Positions 34,506-43,324 of a stretch of 64,000 nucleotides of DNA are shown here, piece by piece (the stretch's first letter is position 1; each line of letters opens with the position of its first letter). Source of the DNA: Leifsonia aquatica H1aii (GTDB taxonomy: Bacteria; Actinomycetota; Actinomycetes; Actinomycetales; Microbacteriaceae); NCBI RefSeq assembly GCF_000633535.1, contig NZ_AYMR01000001.1, forward strand, positions 124,001-188,000, in the 5' to 3' direction. A program made the position numbers and the translations under genes. Under the pieces are notes generated by a model. The model was not told where the DNA came from, made no database searches, and was given only the letters and a program-made list of their open reading frames with translations.

Positions 34506-35273
34506 ATGACCGTGCTGACCACCCACCGCCTCGGCGAACCCTGCTGGGTCGATCTCGCCTCCTCCGACGTGACACGTGCGCGCGACTTCTACACCGCCCT
34601 GTTCGGCTGGACCGTCGACGAGGCGGGCGAGGAGTACGGCGGGTACGTGACGATGCGCAAGGACGGCCGGATGGTGGCCGGCATCGGCCCGGCGATGTCA
34701 GAGGGACAGCAGGACGCCTGGCTGACGCACCTGCTCGTCGAGGACGCCGAGACCGCGGAGCGGGACGCCGTCACGGCCGGCGCCCAGACGCTCGCGACGA
34801 CGATGGAGGTCGGCGTCGAGGGCAGGCTCGCCGTGATCGCGGATCCCGGCGGTGCGGTCGTCGGGCTGTGGGAGCCGCGGGAGCACCGCGGCTTCGAGCT
34901 CGTCAACGAGGTCGGCGCCCCCGCCTGGCACGAGCTCTACGCCCGCGCGTACGCCGCGCAGCTCGACTTCTACACGCGCGTCTTCGGCTGGAAGACGAAT
35001 GTCCTCGGTGACACGGCCGACTTCCGTTACGCGACGTTCGGAGACCCCGATGCCCCGGGCGGCGGCGTGTACGACGCCGACGGGATGCTCCCGCCGGGCG
35101 TCCCCTCGCACTGGGTGGTCTACTTCGGTGTCGCCGACGCCGACGCCGCCTCGCAACGCGTGGTCGCGCTGGGCGGGACGATCGTGCGCGATCCCTGGGA
35201 CAGCGAGTTCGGCCGGTTCGCGCAGGCCACCGATCCGCTCGGCGCGCTGTTCTTCCTGCACCAGGTGCGCTGA
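34506..35273 (+). CDS. VOC-family protein with two glyoxalase-like domains
   Basis: The 255-residue protein has two tandem vicinal-oxygen-chelate domains. Each starts with an alpha-beta unit ending in a W-like segment (WVDLASSDVTRARDFYTALF; WHELYARAYAAQLDFYTRVF) and ends with an acidic-Pro-x-Gly strand (ADPGGAVVGLWEP; TDPLGALFFLHQ). It matches the common actinobacterial group annotated as glyoxalase/bleomycin-resistance or hydroxylase-like proteins. Metal ligands cannot be assigned with certainty, and the substrate is unknown. It stands alone between the kgd terminator and the tetR gene. Confidence 0.87.
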   Translation: MTVLTTHRLGEPCWVDLASSDVTRARDFYTALFGWTVDEAGEEYGGYVTMRKDGRMVAGIGPAMSEGQQDAWLTHLLVEDAETAERDAVTAGAQTLATTMEVGVEGRLAVIADPGGAVVGLWEPREHRGFELVNEVGAPAWHELYARAYAAQLDFYTRVFGWKTNVLGDTADFRYATFGDPDAPGGGVYDADGMLPPGVPSHWVVYFGVADADAASQRVVALGGTIVRDPWDSEFGRFAQATDPLGALFFLHQVR

Positions 35274-35325
35274 CGACACCAGGTGCGCTGACCCCCGGCC
35301 CCTGCGGCTGTTGCGCCGCGCGGGG

Positions 35326-35910
35326 TCACGAGCGGTGTCGGAGCCCGTCCACGAGCAGATCGAGCAGGCGCGCGATCTGCCCGGAGTCCGCCGTGCTCCG
35401 TGTGGCCAGGAAGACGCCCACGAGCGTCGTCGTGACGTCGTCGGGCTCCAGATCGTCGCGCAGCGAGCCGTCGGCCGCCCCCGCCTCCAGGAATCCGCGG
35501 ATCGCCCCGTTCACCCGTTCGCGGGTATGGAGGGTGTTGGCCGCGTCGGCGAGCGCTCCGGCCCGCAGCGACTCCGCCATCCCGCGCTTCGTCGTCACGA
35601 ACTCGGCGTACCGGTCCATCCAGGTGCGCAGCGCGGCATCCGCCGTCCGCCCGTCGGGGAGCTCCGCCGCCGCGATGACGGCGTCGAGCTCCTGCGCGTA
35701 GACCGCGGCGATGAGATCCTCCCGCGTCGGGAAGTTGCGGTAGAGCGTCCCGATGCCGACGCCGGCCGCCCGGGCGATGGTCTCCAGGGAGACCTGCTCC
35801 CCGCCGGCGGCGAAGGCGGAACGCGCGGCGTCGACGAGCGCGGCACGATTGCGCGCGGCGTCGGAGCGCGGCGAACGGGATCGCGGCTGGACGGTCTCGG
35901 GGGATGACAA
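35326..35910 (-). CDS. TetR-family transcriptional repressor
   Basis: The 194-residue protein has an N-terminal helix-turn-helix (residues about 20-65: AALVDAARSAFAAGG, then SLETIARAAGVGIGTLYRNF) and a helical ligand-binding domain. It is divergent from the aldo/keto reductase gene, with two near-identical palindromes in the gap, so it most likely represses both genes. The start is a TTG (35910), and the GGAGG upstream lies inside the first palindrome, so the operator also covers the ribosome binding site. The inducer is unknown but may be the substrate of the reductase. Confidence 0.9.
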   Translation of the reverse strand: MSSPETVQPRSRSPRSDAARNRAALVDAARSAFAAGGEQVSLETIARAAGVGIGTLYRNFPTREDLIAAVYAQELDAVIAAAELPDGRTADAALRTWMDRYAEFVTTKRGMAESLRAGALADAANTLHTRERVNGAIRGFLEAGAADGSLRDDLEPDDVTTTLVGVFLATRSTADSGQIARLLDLLVDGLRHRS

Positions 35911-35911
35911 A

Positions 35912-35958
35912 GCGGAGGGTCCTCCGTATAGTGGTTACGAAGCGGAGGCTCCTCCGCT
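35912..35958. promoter_or_regulatory. Twin TetR operators
   Basis: Two inverted repeats share the half-site CGGAGG: 35913-35926 (CGGAGG-GT-CCTCCG) and 35941-35958 (AGCGGAGG-CT-CCTCCGCT). Their centres are 30 bp apart, about three helical turns, so both dimers would lie on one face. They flank a TATACG hexamer for tetR (minus strand, 35925-35930) and precede TATAGG (35969-35974) for the reductase gene. Confidence 0.75.
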
Positions 35959-35986
35959 CTCTGACGAGTATAGGGATGCACCCACC

Positions 35987-36919
35987 ATGAGCGACACCTC
36001 CATCCACCCCGGCGGCAGCTTCGACCTGGCCGGGCGACCCGTCGCGCGCATCGGCTACGGGGCCATGGCGCTCGAGCGGTTCGCCGCGGATCCGACCGCG
36101 GGCGAGCGATTGCTGCGCCGCGCGATCGAGCTGGGGATCGACCACATCGACACCGCAGACTTCTACGGCGACAGCGTGTCGAACGACCTGATCCGTCGCG
36201 CCGTCCGCCCCGAGGACGACGTCCTGGTGGTCACCAAGGTCGGGGCGCTCAAGAACCCCGGTGGCCCGATCCCCCTCCGTCCCGGCCAGAAGCCGGACGA
36301 GCTGCGCCGTGCGGTCGAGGACAACCTGCGCACGCTGGGACGCGAACGGCTCGACGTGGTGAACCTGCGCCGGCTCGACGTCGGACCGGGCATCACCGCC
36401 GAAGGCGATCAGGTCGTCGACCTCGACGACCAGCTCGCCGAGCTCACGGCGCTGCGCGATGCCGGCCTCATCGGCGCGATCGGTCTGAGCGCGATCGACA
36501 TCGACACGCTCCGCCGCGCCCTCCCGGCCGGGGTCGCCTGCGTGCAGAACGCCTACGGCGTCGTCGCGCGCCGGTTCGAGCCGATGCTCGAGCTCTGCAC
36601 GGAGAACCGCATCGCCTGGGTGCCGTTCTTCCCGCTCGGCTCCGGCTTCCCCGGTATCCCGAAGGCGACCGAGCAGCCCGAGGTCATCGCGGCGGCACAG
36701 CGCTTGGAGGCGACGCCGGCACAAATCGGCCTCGCCTGGCTCCTCGGCCACGCACCGAACACGCTGCTCATCGCGGGAACGTCGAGCGCGGAGCACCTCG
36801 CCGAGAACGTCGCCGTCGGCGGCATCGTTCTGGACGACGCCACCGTGGCCGAGCTCGACGCGATCTGGGATGCCCGCTTCTCCGGGGCAGGCGAACCCGC
36901 CCCTCAGTGGACCGACTGA
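35987..36919 (+). CDS. PdxI/YdbC-type aldo/keto reductase
   Basis: The 310-residue TIM-barrel reductase closely follows E. coli YdbC (PdxI, pyridoxal reductase) along its length. Matching segments are RIGYGAMAL, HIDTADFYGDSVSNDLIRRA, VVTKVGA, LDVVNLRRLDV, CVQNAYGVVARR, WVPFFPLGSGF and LLIAGTSSAEHLAENVAV. The catalytic Asp, Tyr and Lys are present. The usual catalytic His is Asn (VVNLR), as in PdxI. Likely role: NADPH-dependent reduction of pyridoxal or another aldehyde. It is controlled by the divergent TetR protein. TATAGG at 35969 implies a very short leader of about 5 nt. Confidence 0.88.
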   Translation: MSDTSIHPGGSFDLAGRPVARIGYGAMALERFAADPTAGERLLRRAIELGIDHIDTADFYGDSVSNDLIRRAVRPEDDVLVVTKVGALKNPGGPIPLRPGQKPDELRRAVEDNLRTLGRERLDVVNLRRLDVGPGITAEGDQVVDLDDQLAELTALRDAGLIGAIGLSAIDIDTLRRALPAGVACVQNAYGVVARRFEPMLELCTENRIAWVPFFPLGSGFPGIPKATEQPEVIAAAQRLEATPAQIGLAWLLGHAPNTLLIAGTSSAEHLAENVAVGGIVLDDATVAELDAIWDARFSGAGEPAPQWTD

Positions 36920-36932
36920 CCGCCGGCCGTGC

Positions 36933-37178
36933 TCAGTGGGCGGTCGCCTGGAACGACCGGATGCGCAGCAGCACCTCGGTGCGCAGCGTCTCCGGCGCGG
37001 TCTCCTTGCACGCCCGCTGCACGACCTCGGTCAGCACCACGTTGAGGTGCGCCTCGTTCGTGCACCCGTCACAGTTCGCGAGGTGCTCCCGGATGTCCGC
37101 CGCATCCTCGCGGCAGAGCTCGTTGCGCAGGTATTCCTCGAGGTCGTTCTTGGCCTTCTCGCAGCCGCAGTCCGTCAT
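36933..37178 (-). CDS. rsrA: RsrA-type redox-sensing anti-sigma factor
   Basis: The 81-residue zinc anti-sigma protein has the HX3CX2C motif at His32-Cys36-Cys39 (EHLANCDGC) and N-terminal cysteines at 4 and 6. Under reducing conditions such proteins hold the sigma factor; thiol oxidation ejects zinc and frees it. It controls the thiol-oxidative-stress and mycothiol response in actinobacteria. The ATG at 37178 overlaps the sigR stop (ATGA), giving coupled, near-stoichiometric synthesis. Confidence 0.93.
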   Translation of the reverse strand: MTDCGCEKAKNDLEEYLRNELCREDAADIREHLANCDGCTNEAHLNVVLTEVVQRACKETAPETLRTEVLLRIRSFQATAH

Positions 37179-37783
37179 TTCGTGCTCCTGGTGGTCTGCA
37201 CGGCGGCGGGCTGGACAGCAGAGAGCCCGCGCTCGTGCGCGTAGTCGGTGAGGAGTTCCCGCAGCATCTTGCGACCGCGGTGCAGCCGGCTCATCACCGT
37301 GCCGATGGGGGTCTTCATGATGTCGGCGATCTCCTGGTAGGAGAATCCCTCCACATCGGCGAGGTAGACGGCCAGCCGGAAGTCCTCCGGGATGGCCTGC
37401 AGCGCGTCCTTGACGGCACTGTCGGGCAGGTGGTCGATCGCCTCGGCCTCGGCCGACCGGCTGGACGACGCAGAGATGGACTCCGCCCCGCCGAGCTGCC
37501 AGTCCTCGAGTTCGTCGATCGTCCCCTGATACGGCTCGCGCTGCTTCTTGCGATAGGTGTTGATGAACGTGTTGGTGAGGATGCGGTACAACCACGCCTT
37601 CAGGTTCGTGCCCTGCTGGAACTGGTTGAACGCGGCATACGCCTTGACGTAGGTCTCCTGCACCAGGTCCTGTGCGTCGGACGGGTTCCTGGTCATGCGG
37701 AGGGCCGCTGCGTACAGCTGGTCCATGAACGGCAGGGCCTGCTCCTCGAAGAGGCGACCGCTGTCCTCGGTTTCGGTGCTCAT
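37175..37783 (-). CDS. sigR: ECF sigma factor SigR/SigH
   Basis: The 202-residue ECF sigma factor has region 2 at about residues 11-84 ([43 protein letters not shown]) and region 4 at about 122-178 ([33 protein letters not shown]). The adjacent rsrA and downstream aroA-rsgA match the Streptomyces sigR neighbourhood. It should direct transcription of thioredoxin, mycothiol and protein-quality genes after disulfide stress. A classical GGAAT-N-GTT autoregulatory promoter was not found upstream; TAGACT eight bases before ATG suggests a housekeeping leaderless start. Confidence 0.93.
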   Translation of the reverse strand: MSTETEDSGRLFEEQALPFMDQLYAAALRMTRNPSDAQDLVQETYVKAYAAFNQFQQGTNLKAWLYRILTNTFINTYRKKQREPYQGTIDELEDWQLGGAESISASSSRSAEAEAIDHLPDSAVKDALQAIPEDFRLAVYLADVEGFSYQEIADIMKTPIGTVMSRLHRGRKMLRELLTDYAHERGLSAVQPAAVQTTRSTK

Positions 37784-37791
37784 CAGGGGCC

Positions 37792-37797
37792 AGTCTA
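37792..37797 (-). promoter_or_regulatory. Leaderless -10 (TAGACT, 8 nt before ATG 37783)
   Basis: TAGACT-GGCCCCTG-ATG on the minus strand. An 11-bp palindrome GGAACGGTTCC at 37844-37854 lies upstream and could be a regulatory site. Confidence 0.45.
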
Positions 37798-37949
37798 GTT
37801 GCGTGGCCGCCCTCGCGTCCCGGAGGGGACGGACCGCACCCGTGGAACGGTTCCCGACGGCCGGGCGATGGATCGTCGCCGGGCGTGGAGCGTCGAGAAC
37901 AGAGGTCCTGGATGCCACGGGATGTCCTTCCTTCGGTCGGGAACACGGA

Positions 37950-37955
37950 TACCCT
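37950..37955 (+). promoter_or_regulatory. Leaderless -10 (TACCCT, 8 nt before ATG 37964)
   Basis: TACCCT-TGACAACA-ATG with no ribosome binding site. It is divergent from the sigR promoter within a 180-base gap. Confidence 0.45.
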
Positions 37956-37963
37956 TGACAACA

Positions 37964-39331
37964 ATGCTGATCTCGAAATATTCCGCGCCAGACTTTGACC
38001 CGTACGGCGACGCCCGCACGGAGGAGCCGAACACGCTCTGGCCCGCCCCGGTCGCCTCCGGCCCGGTCTCGGCATCCGTGTCGCTCCCGGGATCGAAGTC
38101 GCTCACCGCCCGCGAGCTCGTGCTCTCCGCCCTCGCCGACGGCCCCTCGCTGCTGCGCGCCCCGCTGCACTCGCGCGACACCGCGAACATGGTCGAAGCG
38201 CTCCGCTCGCTCGGCGTCCGCATCGAGGAGAAGGGCGGCGACAGCGAGTTCGGCGCCGATCTGCTCGTGACCCCTGCCGAGGAGCTGCTCGGCAGCACGA
38301 CGATCGAGTGCGGCCAGGCCGGAACCGTCATGCGTTTCGTCCCCCCGATCGCGGGGCTGGCACTCGGGCCGACCTCCTTCGACGCGGACGACTCCGCGCG
38401 CGGTCGGCCGATGGGTGCGATCATCGCCGCCCTGCGCGCGCTCGGTGTCGACGTGAACGACGACGGTCGCGGCTCGCTCCCGTTCACCGTGCACGGCACG
38501 GGCTCCGTCGCCGGTGGCGCGATCAGCGTGGACGCCTCCAGCTCGAGCCAGTTCGTGAGCGCCCTGCTGCTCTCGGCCAGCCGGTTCGAGGAGGGGCTCG
38601 ACCTGACCCACTCCGGCGAGCGTCTGCCGAGCCTGCCCCACATCGAGATGACCATCGCGGCGCTGTCGGCGCGCGGCGTCGAGGTCGACTCCCCCGCGGT
38701 CGGCCGGTGGATCGTCCGCCCGGGCGCCATCGCGGCGCGCGACATCGACATCGAACCGGATCTCTCCAACGCGGCGCCGTTCCTGGCTGCGGCGGTGGTG
38801 ACCGGCGGATCGGTCACCGTCACCGGCTGGCCCGACGCGACCACCCAGGTCGGTGCCGACCTCGCCGACCTGCTTCCGCTGTTCGGGGCGACGGTGACCC
38901 GAGACGGCGACCGTCTGACCGTCACCGGCCCCGAGCGCATCCGGGCCGTCGAGCTCGACCTGACGACCGGGGGCGAGCTCGCGCCGGCGTTGGTCGCGAT
39001 CGCGGCGCTGGCCGACGGCCCGAGCGAGATCACCGGCATCGGCCACATCCGTCATCACGAGACCGACCGGCTCGCCGCGCTGGCCGCCGAGATCAACGGC
39101 CTCGGCGGCGCGGTCAGCGAGCTCGAGGACGGCCTGCGCATCGAGCCCCGACCGCTGCACGGCGGCGTGTGGCGCAGCTATGAGGACCACCGGATGGCCA
39201 CCGCCGGCGCGATCGTCGGCCTCGTGGTCCCCGGCGTGGAGATCGAGAACGTCGCGACGACGGCGAAGACCCTCCCGCAGTTCACCCAGCTGTGGACGCG
39301 GATGCTCGCGGAAGGCACCGCTTCGCAGTGA
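37964..39331 (+). CDS. aroA: 3-phosphoshikimate 1-carboxyvinyltransferase (EPSP synthase)
   Basis: The 455-residue enzyme condenses shikimate-3-phosphate and PEP in the aromatic amino-acid pathway. Signatures are [20 protein letters not shown] (family LPGSKS), the EPSPS loop [10 protein letters not shown] (usually GNAGTAMR; here Asn-to-Gln), [25 protein letters not shown] and [12 protein letters not shown]. The Asn-to-Gln change near the PEP site occurs in a conserved loop and is worth noting for inhibitor sensitivity. The stop overlaps the rsgA GTG start, so aroA and rsgA are coupled. Confidence 0.95.
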   Translation: MLISKYSAPDFDPYGDARTEEPNTLWPAPVASGPVSASVSLPGSKSLTARELVLSALADGPSLLRAPLHSRDTANMVEALRSLGVRIEEKGGDSEFGADLLVTPAEELLGSTTIECGQAGTVMRFVPPIAGLALGPTSFDADDSARGRPMGAIIAALRALGVDVNDDGRGSLPFTVHGTGSVAGGAISVDASSSSQFVSALLLSASRFEEGLDLTHSGERLPSLPHIEMTIAALSARGVEVDSPAVGRWIVRPGAIAARDIDIEPDLSNAAPFLAAAVVTGGSVTVTGWPDATTQVGADLADLLPLFGATVTRDGDRLTVTGPERIRAVELDLTTGGELAPALVAIAALADGPSEITGIGHIRHHETDRLAALAAEINGLGGAVSELEDGLRIEPRPLHGGVWRSYEDHRMATAGAIVGLVVPGVEIENVATTAKTLPQFTQLWTRMLAEGTASQ

Positions 39332-40386
39332 CGGAGAACACGGGGGCCTGGTGGGACGACGGGGACGACGACGACGAGTACGACGCCTACGACGAGTCGA
39401 ACATCCGCGCGCGGCCGAACCCGAAGGGCAACCGTCCGCGCACCAAGACCCGCCCGGAACATGCCGACGCGCAGATCGCCCGGGTGCTCGGGGTCGACCG
39501 AGGGCGCTACACGGTGCTGCTGGACGAGGACACCGACGACGAGCACCAGCTGACCGCCGCGCGGGCGAGCGAGTTGCGACGCCAGCCGATCGTGACCGGC
39601 GATCGGGTCGCCGTGGTCGGCGACACGACCGGCGAAGACGGCACGCTCGCGCGGATCGTCCGGATCGAGGAGCGCACCACGCTGCTGAGGCGCAGCGCGG
39701 ACGACACCGACGAGGTGGAGCGGGTGGTCGTGGCGAACGCGGACCAGATGCTGATCGTGGTCGCCGCCGCGAACCCCGAGCCGCGCACCCGGCTGGTCGA
39801 CCGCTACCTGGTGGCCGCGTACGACGCCGGGATCGAGCCGATGCTCTGCGTCACGAAGATCGACCTGGCCGACCCCGGTCCCTTCCTCGAGAACTTCGCC
39901 GGGCTGGACCTGCCCGTCTTCACCAGCCGCGAGGACCGGATCCCGGTCGACGAGATCACGGCCGCCCTCGTCGGCCACGACACCGTCGTCGTCGGGCACT
40001 CGGGCGTCGGCAAGTCCACCCTCGTCAACGAGATCGTTCCCGGAGCCCGTCGGGCCACCGGGCACGTCAACGTCGTGACCGGGCGCGGGCGGCACACGTC
40101 GTCGTCGACGGTGTCCCTCCGCGTCGAGAACGGCGAGGGACGCGGCTGGGTGATCGACACGCCGGGCGTCCGGTCGTTCGGCCTGGGCCATGTGAACACG
40201 GACAGCATCCTGAAATCGTTCACCGACCTCGCCGAGCTCGCGGAGGACTGCCCACGCGGGTGCACCCACCTGCCCGACGCCCCGGACTGCGCGATCGTGG
40301 AGGCCGTCGAGTCCGGAGCCCTGGGCGACGCCGGCCGCGCCCGGCTCGACTCCCTGCAGCGATTGCTCACCACGTTCGCGCGCTGA
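39328..40386 (+). CDS. rsgA: Ribosome small-subunit GTPase RsgA
   Basis: The 352-residue circularly permuted GTPase assists 30S maturation. After a very acidic N-terminus ([16 protein letters not shown]), an OB-like domain (about 45-115) is followed by the permuted G motifs: VTKIDLAD (G4), [13 protein letters not shown] (G1) and [11 protein letters not shown] (G3). The C-terminal zinc motif is [17 protein letters not shown] 39328 overlaps the aroA stop (GTGA). bcp follows 14 bases later. Confidence 0.93.
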   Translation: MTENTGAWWDDGDDDDEYDAYDESNIRARPNPKGNRPRTKTRPEHADAQIARVLGVDRGRYTVLLDEDTDDEHQLTAARASELRRQPIVTGDRVAVVGDTTGEDGTLARIVRIEERTTLLRRSADDTDEVERVVVANADQMLIVVAAANPEPRTRLVDRYLVAAYDAGIEPMLCVTKIDLADPGPFLENFAGLDLPVFTSREDRIPVDEITAALVGHDTVVVGHSGVGKSTLVNEIVPGARRATGHVNVVTGRGRHTSSSTVSLRVENGEGRGWVIDTPGVRSFGLGHVNTDSILKSFTDLAELAEDCPRGCTHLPDAPDCAIVEAVESGALGDAGRARLDSLQRLLTTFAR

Positions 40387-40400
40387 GCGAGAATGGGTGC

Positions 40401-40874
40401 ATGACTGACGTGCGACTCGAAGCCGGCCAGAAGGCCCCCGCGTTCACCCTGACCGATCAGGACGGCGCCCCCGTCTCCCTCGGCGACTACGCCGGAGAGA
40501 ACGTGATCGTGTATTTCTACCCGGCCGCGATGACCCCGGGCTGCACCACGGAGGCCTGCGACTTCCGTGACAACCTCAACTCGCTGAAGTCGGCCGGCTA
40601 CCAGGTGATCGGCATCTCGAAGGACGCGCCGGCACGGAACAAGACCTTCCAGGAGCAGGAGGGCCTCAACTTCCCGCTCCTCTCGGACGAGGACCTCGCG
40701 GTGCACGAGGCCTACGGCGCCTACGGCGAGAAGAAGCTCTACGGAAAGGTCGTGACCGGTGTGATCCGCTCCACCTTCGTCGTCGACCCGGACGGCTCCA
40801 TCCGCCTGCCGCTCTACAACGTGAAGGCGACGGGGCACGTCGCCTCGCTCCGCAAGAAGCTGGGCCTCGACTGA
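40401..40874 (+). CDS. bcp: Thioredoxin-dependent peroxiredoxin (BCP type)
   Basis: The 157-residue atypical 2-Cys peroxiredoxin has peroxidatic Cys48 in AAMTPGCTTEACDFRD, resolving Cys53 five residues on, and RSTFVVDPDG near the C-terminus. It reduces hydroperoxides with thioredoxin. It follows rsgA by 14 bases and may be read from the aroA promoter. GAGAAT six bases before ATG may give an additional leaderless start. Placement near sigR-rsrA fits a redox-defence neighbourhood. Confidence 0.93.
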   Translation: MTDVRLEAGQKAPAFTLTDQDGAPVSLGDYAGENVIVYFYPAAMTPGCTTEACDFRDNLNSLKSAGYQVIGISKDAPARNKTFQEQEGLNFPLLSDEDLAVHEAYGAYGEKKLYGKVVTGVIRSTFVVDPDGSIRLPLYNVKATGHVASLRKKLGLD

Positions 40875-40899
40875 TCCGTCGACGCGTGCTGCGCGGTCG

Positions 40900-41664
40900 C
40901 TAGGCCGGCAGCCGCGGGACCGACGCGAGCAGCCGCTGCGTGTAGGGGTCGGCCGGGGAGCGCAGCACGTCCCGGGTCGGCCCCTGCTCCACGACCCGGC
41001 CGCCGCGCAGCACGACCGTCTCCGCGCAGAGCGACGCGACCACGCTGAGGTCGTGCGACACCATCACCACGGTCAAGCCCTCCTGCGCCGAGAGCCGTCC
41101 GAGCAGCTCGACGATCTGGATGCGCGTCGTGACATCGAGCGCGCTCACCGGCTCGTCCGCGAGCAGCACACGGGGACGGGAGACGAGGGCGCGGGCGATC
41201 GCGATGCGCTGGCGCTGGCCGCCGGAGAACTCGTGCGGGTACCGGCCGGCAGCGTCCGCGGGGAGCGAGACCGCCTCCAGCGCGGCGGCCACCCGGTCAC
41301 GGGCATCCGCTCCGGAGGCGATGCGGAGCGACGCGAGCGGCTCCCCCACGATACGCCCGACGCTCTGTCGCGGGTCCAGCGACGAGTACGGGTCCTGGAA
41401 GACGGTCTGCACGCTCCGGCGGAACGCGCGCATGACGTCGCGGTCGCGGCGGTCGAGAGGCGCCCCATCGAAGAGCACGGCCCCGCTGCTCGGGCTGGAC
41501 AATCCGAGCAGCAGCGAGAGCACGGTGGTCTTGCCCGCGCCGGACTCACCGACCAGACCGACGCTGCGGCCGGTCTGCACGCTCAGCGAGATGCCCTCCA
41601 GAGCGGGCCCGGTGGCACGGCGGTAGCGGAAGCCGGCGTCGCGGAGTTCCAGGATGGCGGTCAT
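40900..41664 (-). CDS. Oligopeptide-type ABC transporter ATPase (OppF-like)
   Basis: The 254-residue single ABC domain has Walker A GESGAGKTT, Q-loop TVFQDPYSSLDPR, signature SGGQRQR, Walker B LLADEPVSAL and the switch His in SHDLSV. The C-terminal DPYTQRLLASVP is typical of the Opp/Dpp family. It energises uptake with the paired ATPase encoded upstream, whose stop overlaps this start by 4 bases. It lacks the long C-terminal extension of enteric OppF. It is the last gene of a five-gene operon. Confidence 0.92.
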   Translation of the reverse strand: MTAILELRDAGFRYRRATGPALEGISLSVQTGRSVGLVGESGAGKTTVLSLLLGLSSPSSGAVLFDGAPLDRRDRDVMRAFRRSVQTVFQDPYSSLDPRQSVGRIVGEPLASLRIASGADARDRVAAALEAVSLPADAAGRYPHEFSGGQRQRIAIARALVSRPRVLLADEPVSALDVTTRIQIVELLGRLSAQEGLTVVMVSHDLSVVASLCAETVVLRGGRVVEQGPTRDVLRSPADPYTQRLLASVPRLPA

Positions 41665-42449
41665 TCCACCTCCAGGGCGGCATCGAGCTCACGGGCGCTG
41701 CGCACGAGCTCGACGGTGTAGGGGTCGACGGGAGCGTCGAGGAGGCGTCGGATGCCGCCCTCCTCGACCACACGGCCGCCGCGCAGCACCAGCGCGCGCT
41801 CGGTCATGCGCGAGACGACGGCGAGGTCGTGGCTGACGAACAGCAGCGCCATGTCACGGTCGGCGACGAGCGCGTCGAGCAGCCCGAGCACCTCGGCCTG
41901 GACCGTGACGTCGAGCGCGGTCGTCGGCTCGTCGGCGATCAGCAGCCGCGGCCGGCAGGCCAGCGCCGCCGCGATCGCGACACGCTGCCGCTGGCCGCCC
42001 GAGATCTCGTGCGGGTAGGCGCGCGCGATCCGATCCGAGTCGGGCAGCCGGACCTCGTCGAGGGCGTCGCGCACGGCCGAGCGCAGGGCTCCGCCGCGCA
42101 GTCCGAGGTGTCGACGCAACGGCTCGGCGACCTGCTGCCCGAGGCGCATCAGCGGGTCGAGGGCCGTCAACGGCTCCTGGAAGACGAACGAGACGGTCCG
42201 GCCGCGGAGCGGCACGAGGTCTCGCTCCTTCGCCCCCACGACCTGCACCCCGTCGAGCTCCACCGAGCCGGACGCGGTGAGCCCGTCCGGCAGGAGCCCC
42301 GCGATGGCGAACGACGTGAGCGACTTGCCCGAACCGGACTCGCCGATCAGGCTCAGCCGCTCCCCCGCGTCGAGGGAGAACGAGACGTCGTCCACCAGCG
42401 GTGAGCCGTCGCGCGCGGCGACGGACAGCGAACGCACATCCAGGATCAT
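41661..42449 (-). CDS. Oligopeptide-type ABC transporter ATPase (OppD-like)
   Basis: The 262-residue ATPase has Walker A GESGSGKSL, Q-loop FVFQEPLTALDPL, signature SGGQRQR, Walker B LLIADEPTTALDV and SHDLAV. DPYTVELVRS near the C-terminus is the Opp-family tail. Its start overlaps the stop of the permease gene upstream and its stop overlaps the next ATPase gene. The two ATPases should form a heterodimer under the permease pair. Confidence 0.92.
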   Translation of the reverse strand: MILDVRSLSVAARDGSPLVDDVSFSLDAGERLSLIGESGSGKSLTSFAIAGLLPDGLTASGSVELDGVQVVGAKERDLVPLRGRTVSFVFQEPLTALDPLMRLGQQVAEPLRRHLGLRGGALRSAVRDALDEVRLPDSDRIARAYPHEISGGQRQRVAIAAALACRPRLLIADEPTTALDVTVQAEVLGLLDALVADRDMALLFVSHDLAVVSRMTERALVLRGGRVVEEGGIRRLLDAPVDPYTVELVRSARELDAALEVE

Positions 42450-43324
42450 CGGGACCGCCTCCGTGTCGGGTCGGCCACGTCACGGAGCCCGTCCGCGACC
42501 AGGTTGACGCCGATCACGAGCACCACCAACGCGATACCCGGGGCGATGGCCCCGACCGGGGCGACGGCCACCGTGCCCTGCGCCTCCTGCAGCAGGCGGC
42601 CCCAGGACGCGTTCGGCGGCGGCGCGCCCAGGCCCAGATACGACAGGCTCGCCTCGGCGAGCACGGCGATGCCGAACTGCAGCGCCAGGTTGACCAGCAG
42701 GGTCGGCCAGATGTTGGGCAGCACATGGCGGGCGACCACGCCGGGCCAGCTGGTCCCGGACGTGCGGGCCGCCGTGACGTACTGCTGTGAGAGGACCCGC
42801 TTGGCGAGCACCCGGGTGAGCCGGGCGATGACGGCGGACATGGCGAGACCGATCGCCAGGATCGCGGTACCGAGCGACGCGCCCTGCGCCGCGACGATGA
42901 GCATGGCGAGGAGCAGCGTCGGGAAGGCGATCAGGATGTCCAGCAGCGCCGAGATGGTGTCGTCCAGCCAGGTCGACGCGAAGGCCGCCAGCAGGCCGAT
43001 CGTGACGCCGATGATCGCCCCGATGGCGACGGAGCCGAGGCCGACGGCCAACGCGATCCGCGCGCCCACCATCAGCTGCGACAGCAGGTCGCGCCCCAGC
43101 TTGTCCGTGCCCAGCCAGTGCTCCGGTCCCGGCGGCTCGAGTCGCCCGCCACCCGTGTCGCTGGGGGCGTACGGCAGCCAGACGAAGGACACCAGTGCGA
43201 CGATCGCGATCAGCCCGACGAGTGTCAGGCCGATCCCGAGCGTGACCGACCGACGGGTGCGACGGCGCGGCCCCTGCTGCGGTGCGGCGCCCTGCGCCGC
43301 GGCCTGGTCGACGACGGCGCTCAT
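42446..43324 (-). CDS. ABC transporter permease (OppC/DppC-like)
   Basis: The 292-residue membrane protein has an OppC_N-type first helix (residues about 25-50), a periplasmic loop EHWLGTDKLGRDLLSQLMVGA diagnostic for OppC, and five further helices. The cytoplasmic EAA loop reads YVTAARTSGTSWPGVVARHV. Start ATG 43324 overlaps the stop of the OppB-like gene. It imports peptides, nickel or opine-like solutes; the ligand cannot be read. Confidence 0.92.
   Translation of the reverse strand: MSAVVDQAAAQGAAPQQGPRRRTRRSVTLGIGLTLVGLIAIVALVSFVWLPYAPSDTGGGRLEPPGPEHWLGTDKLGRDLLSQLMVGARIALAVGLGSVAIGAIIGVTIGLLAAFASTWLDDTISALLDILIAFPTLLLAMLIVAAQGASLGTAILAIGLAMSAVIARLTRVLAKRVLSQQYVTAARTSGTSWPGVVARHVLPNIWPTLLVNLALQFGIAVLAEASLSYLGLGAPPPNASWGRLLQEAQGTVAVAPVGAIAPGIALVVLVIGVNLVADGLRDVADPTRRRSR

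Noticed and set aside
30480-34526. A very long open frame antisense to kgd
   Set aside because: It is the complementary-strand reading of a strongly coding, high-G+C gene. It is rich in Arg/Asp/Val low complexity and matches no family.
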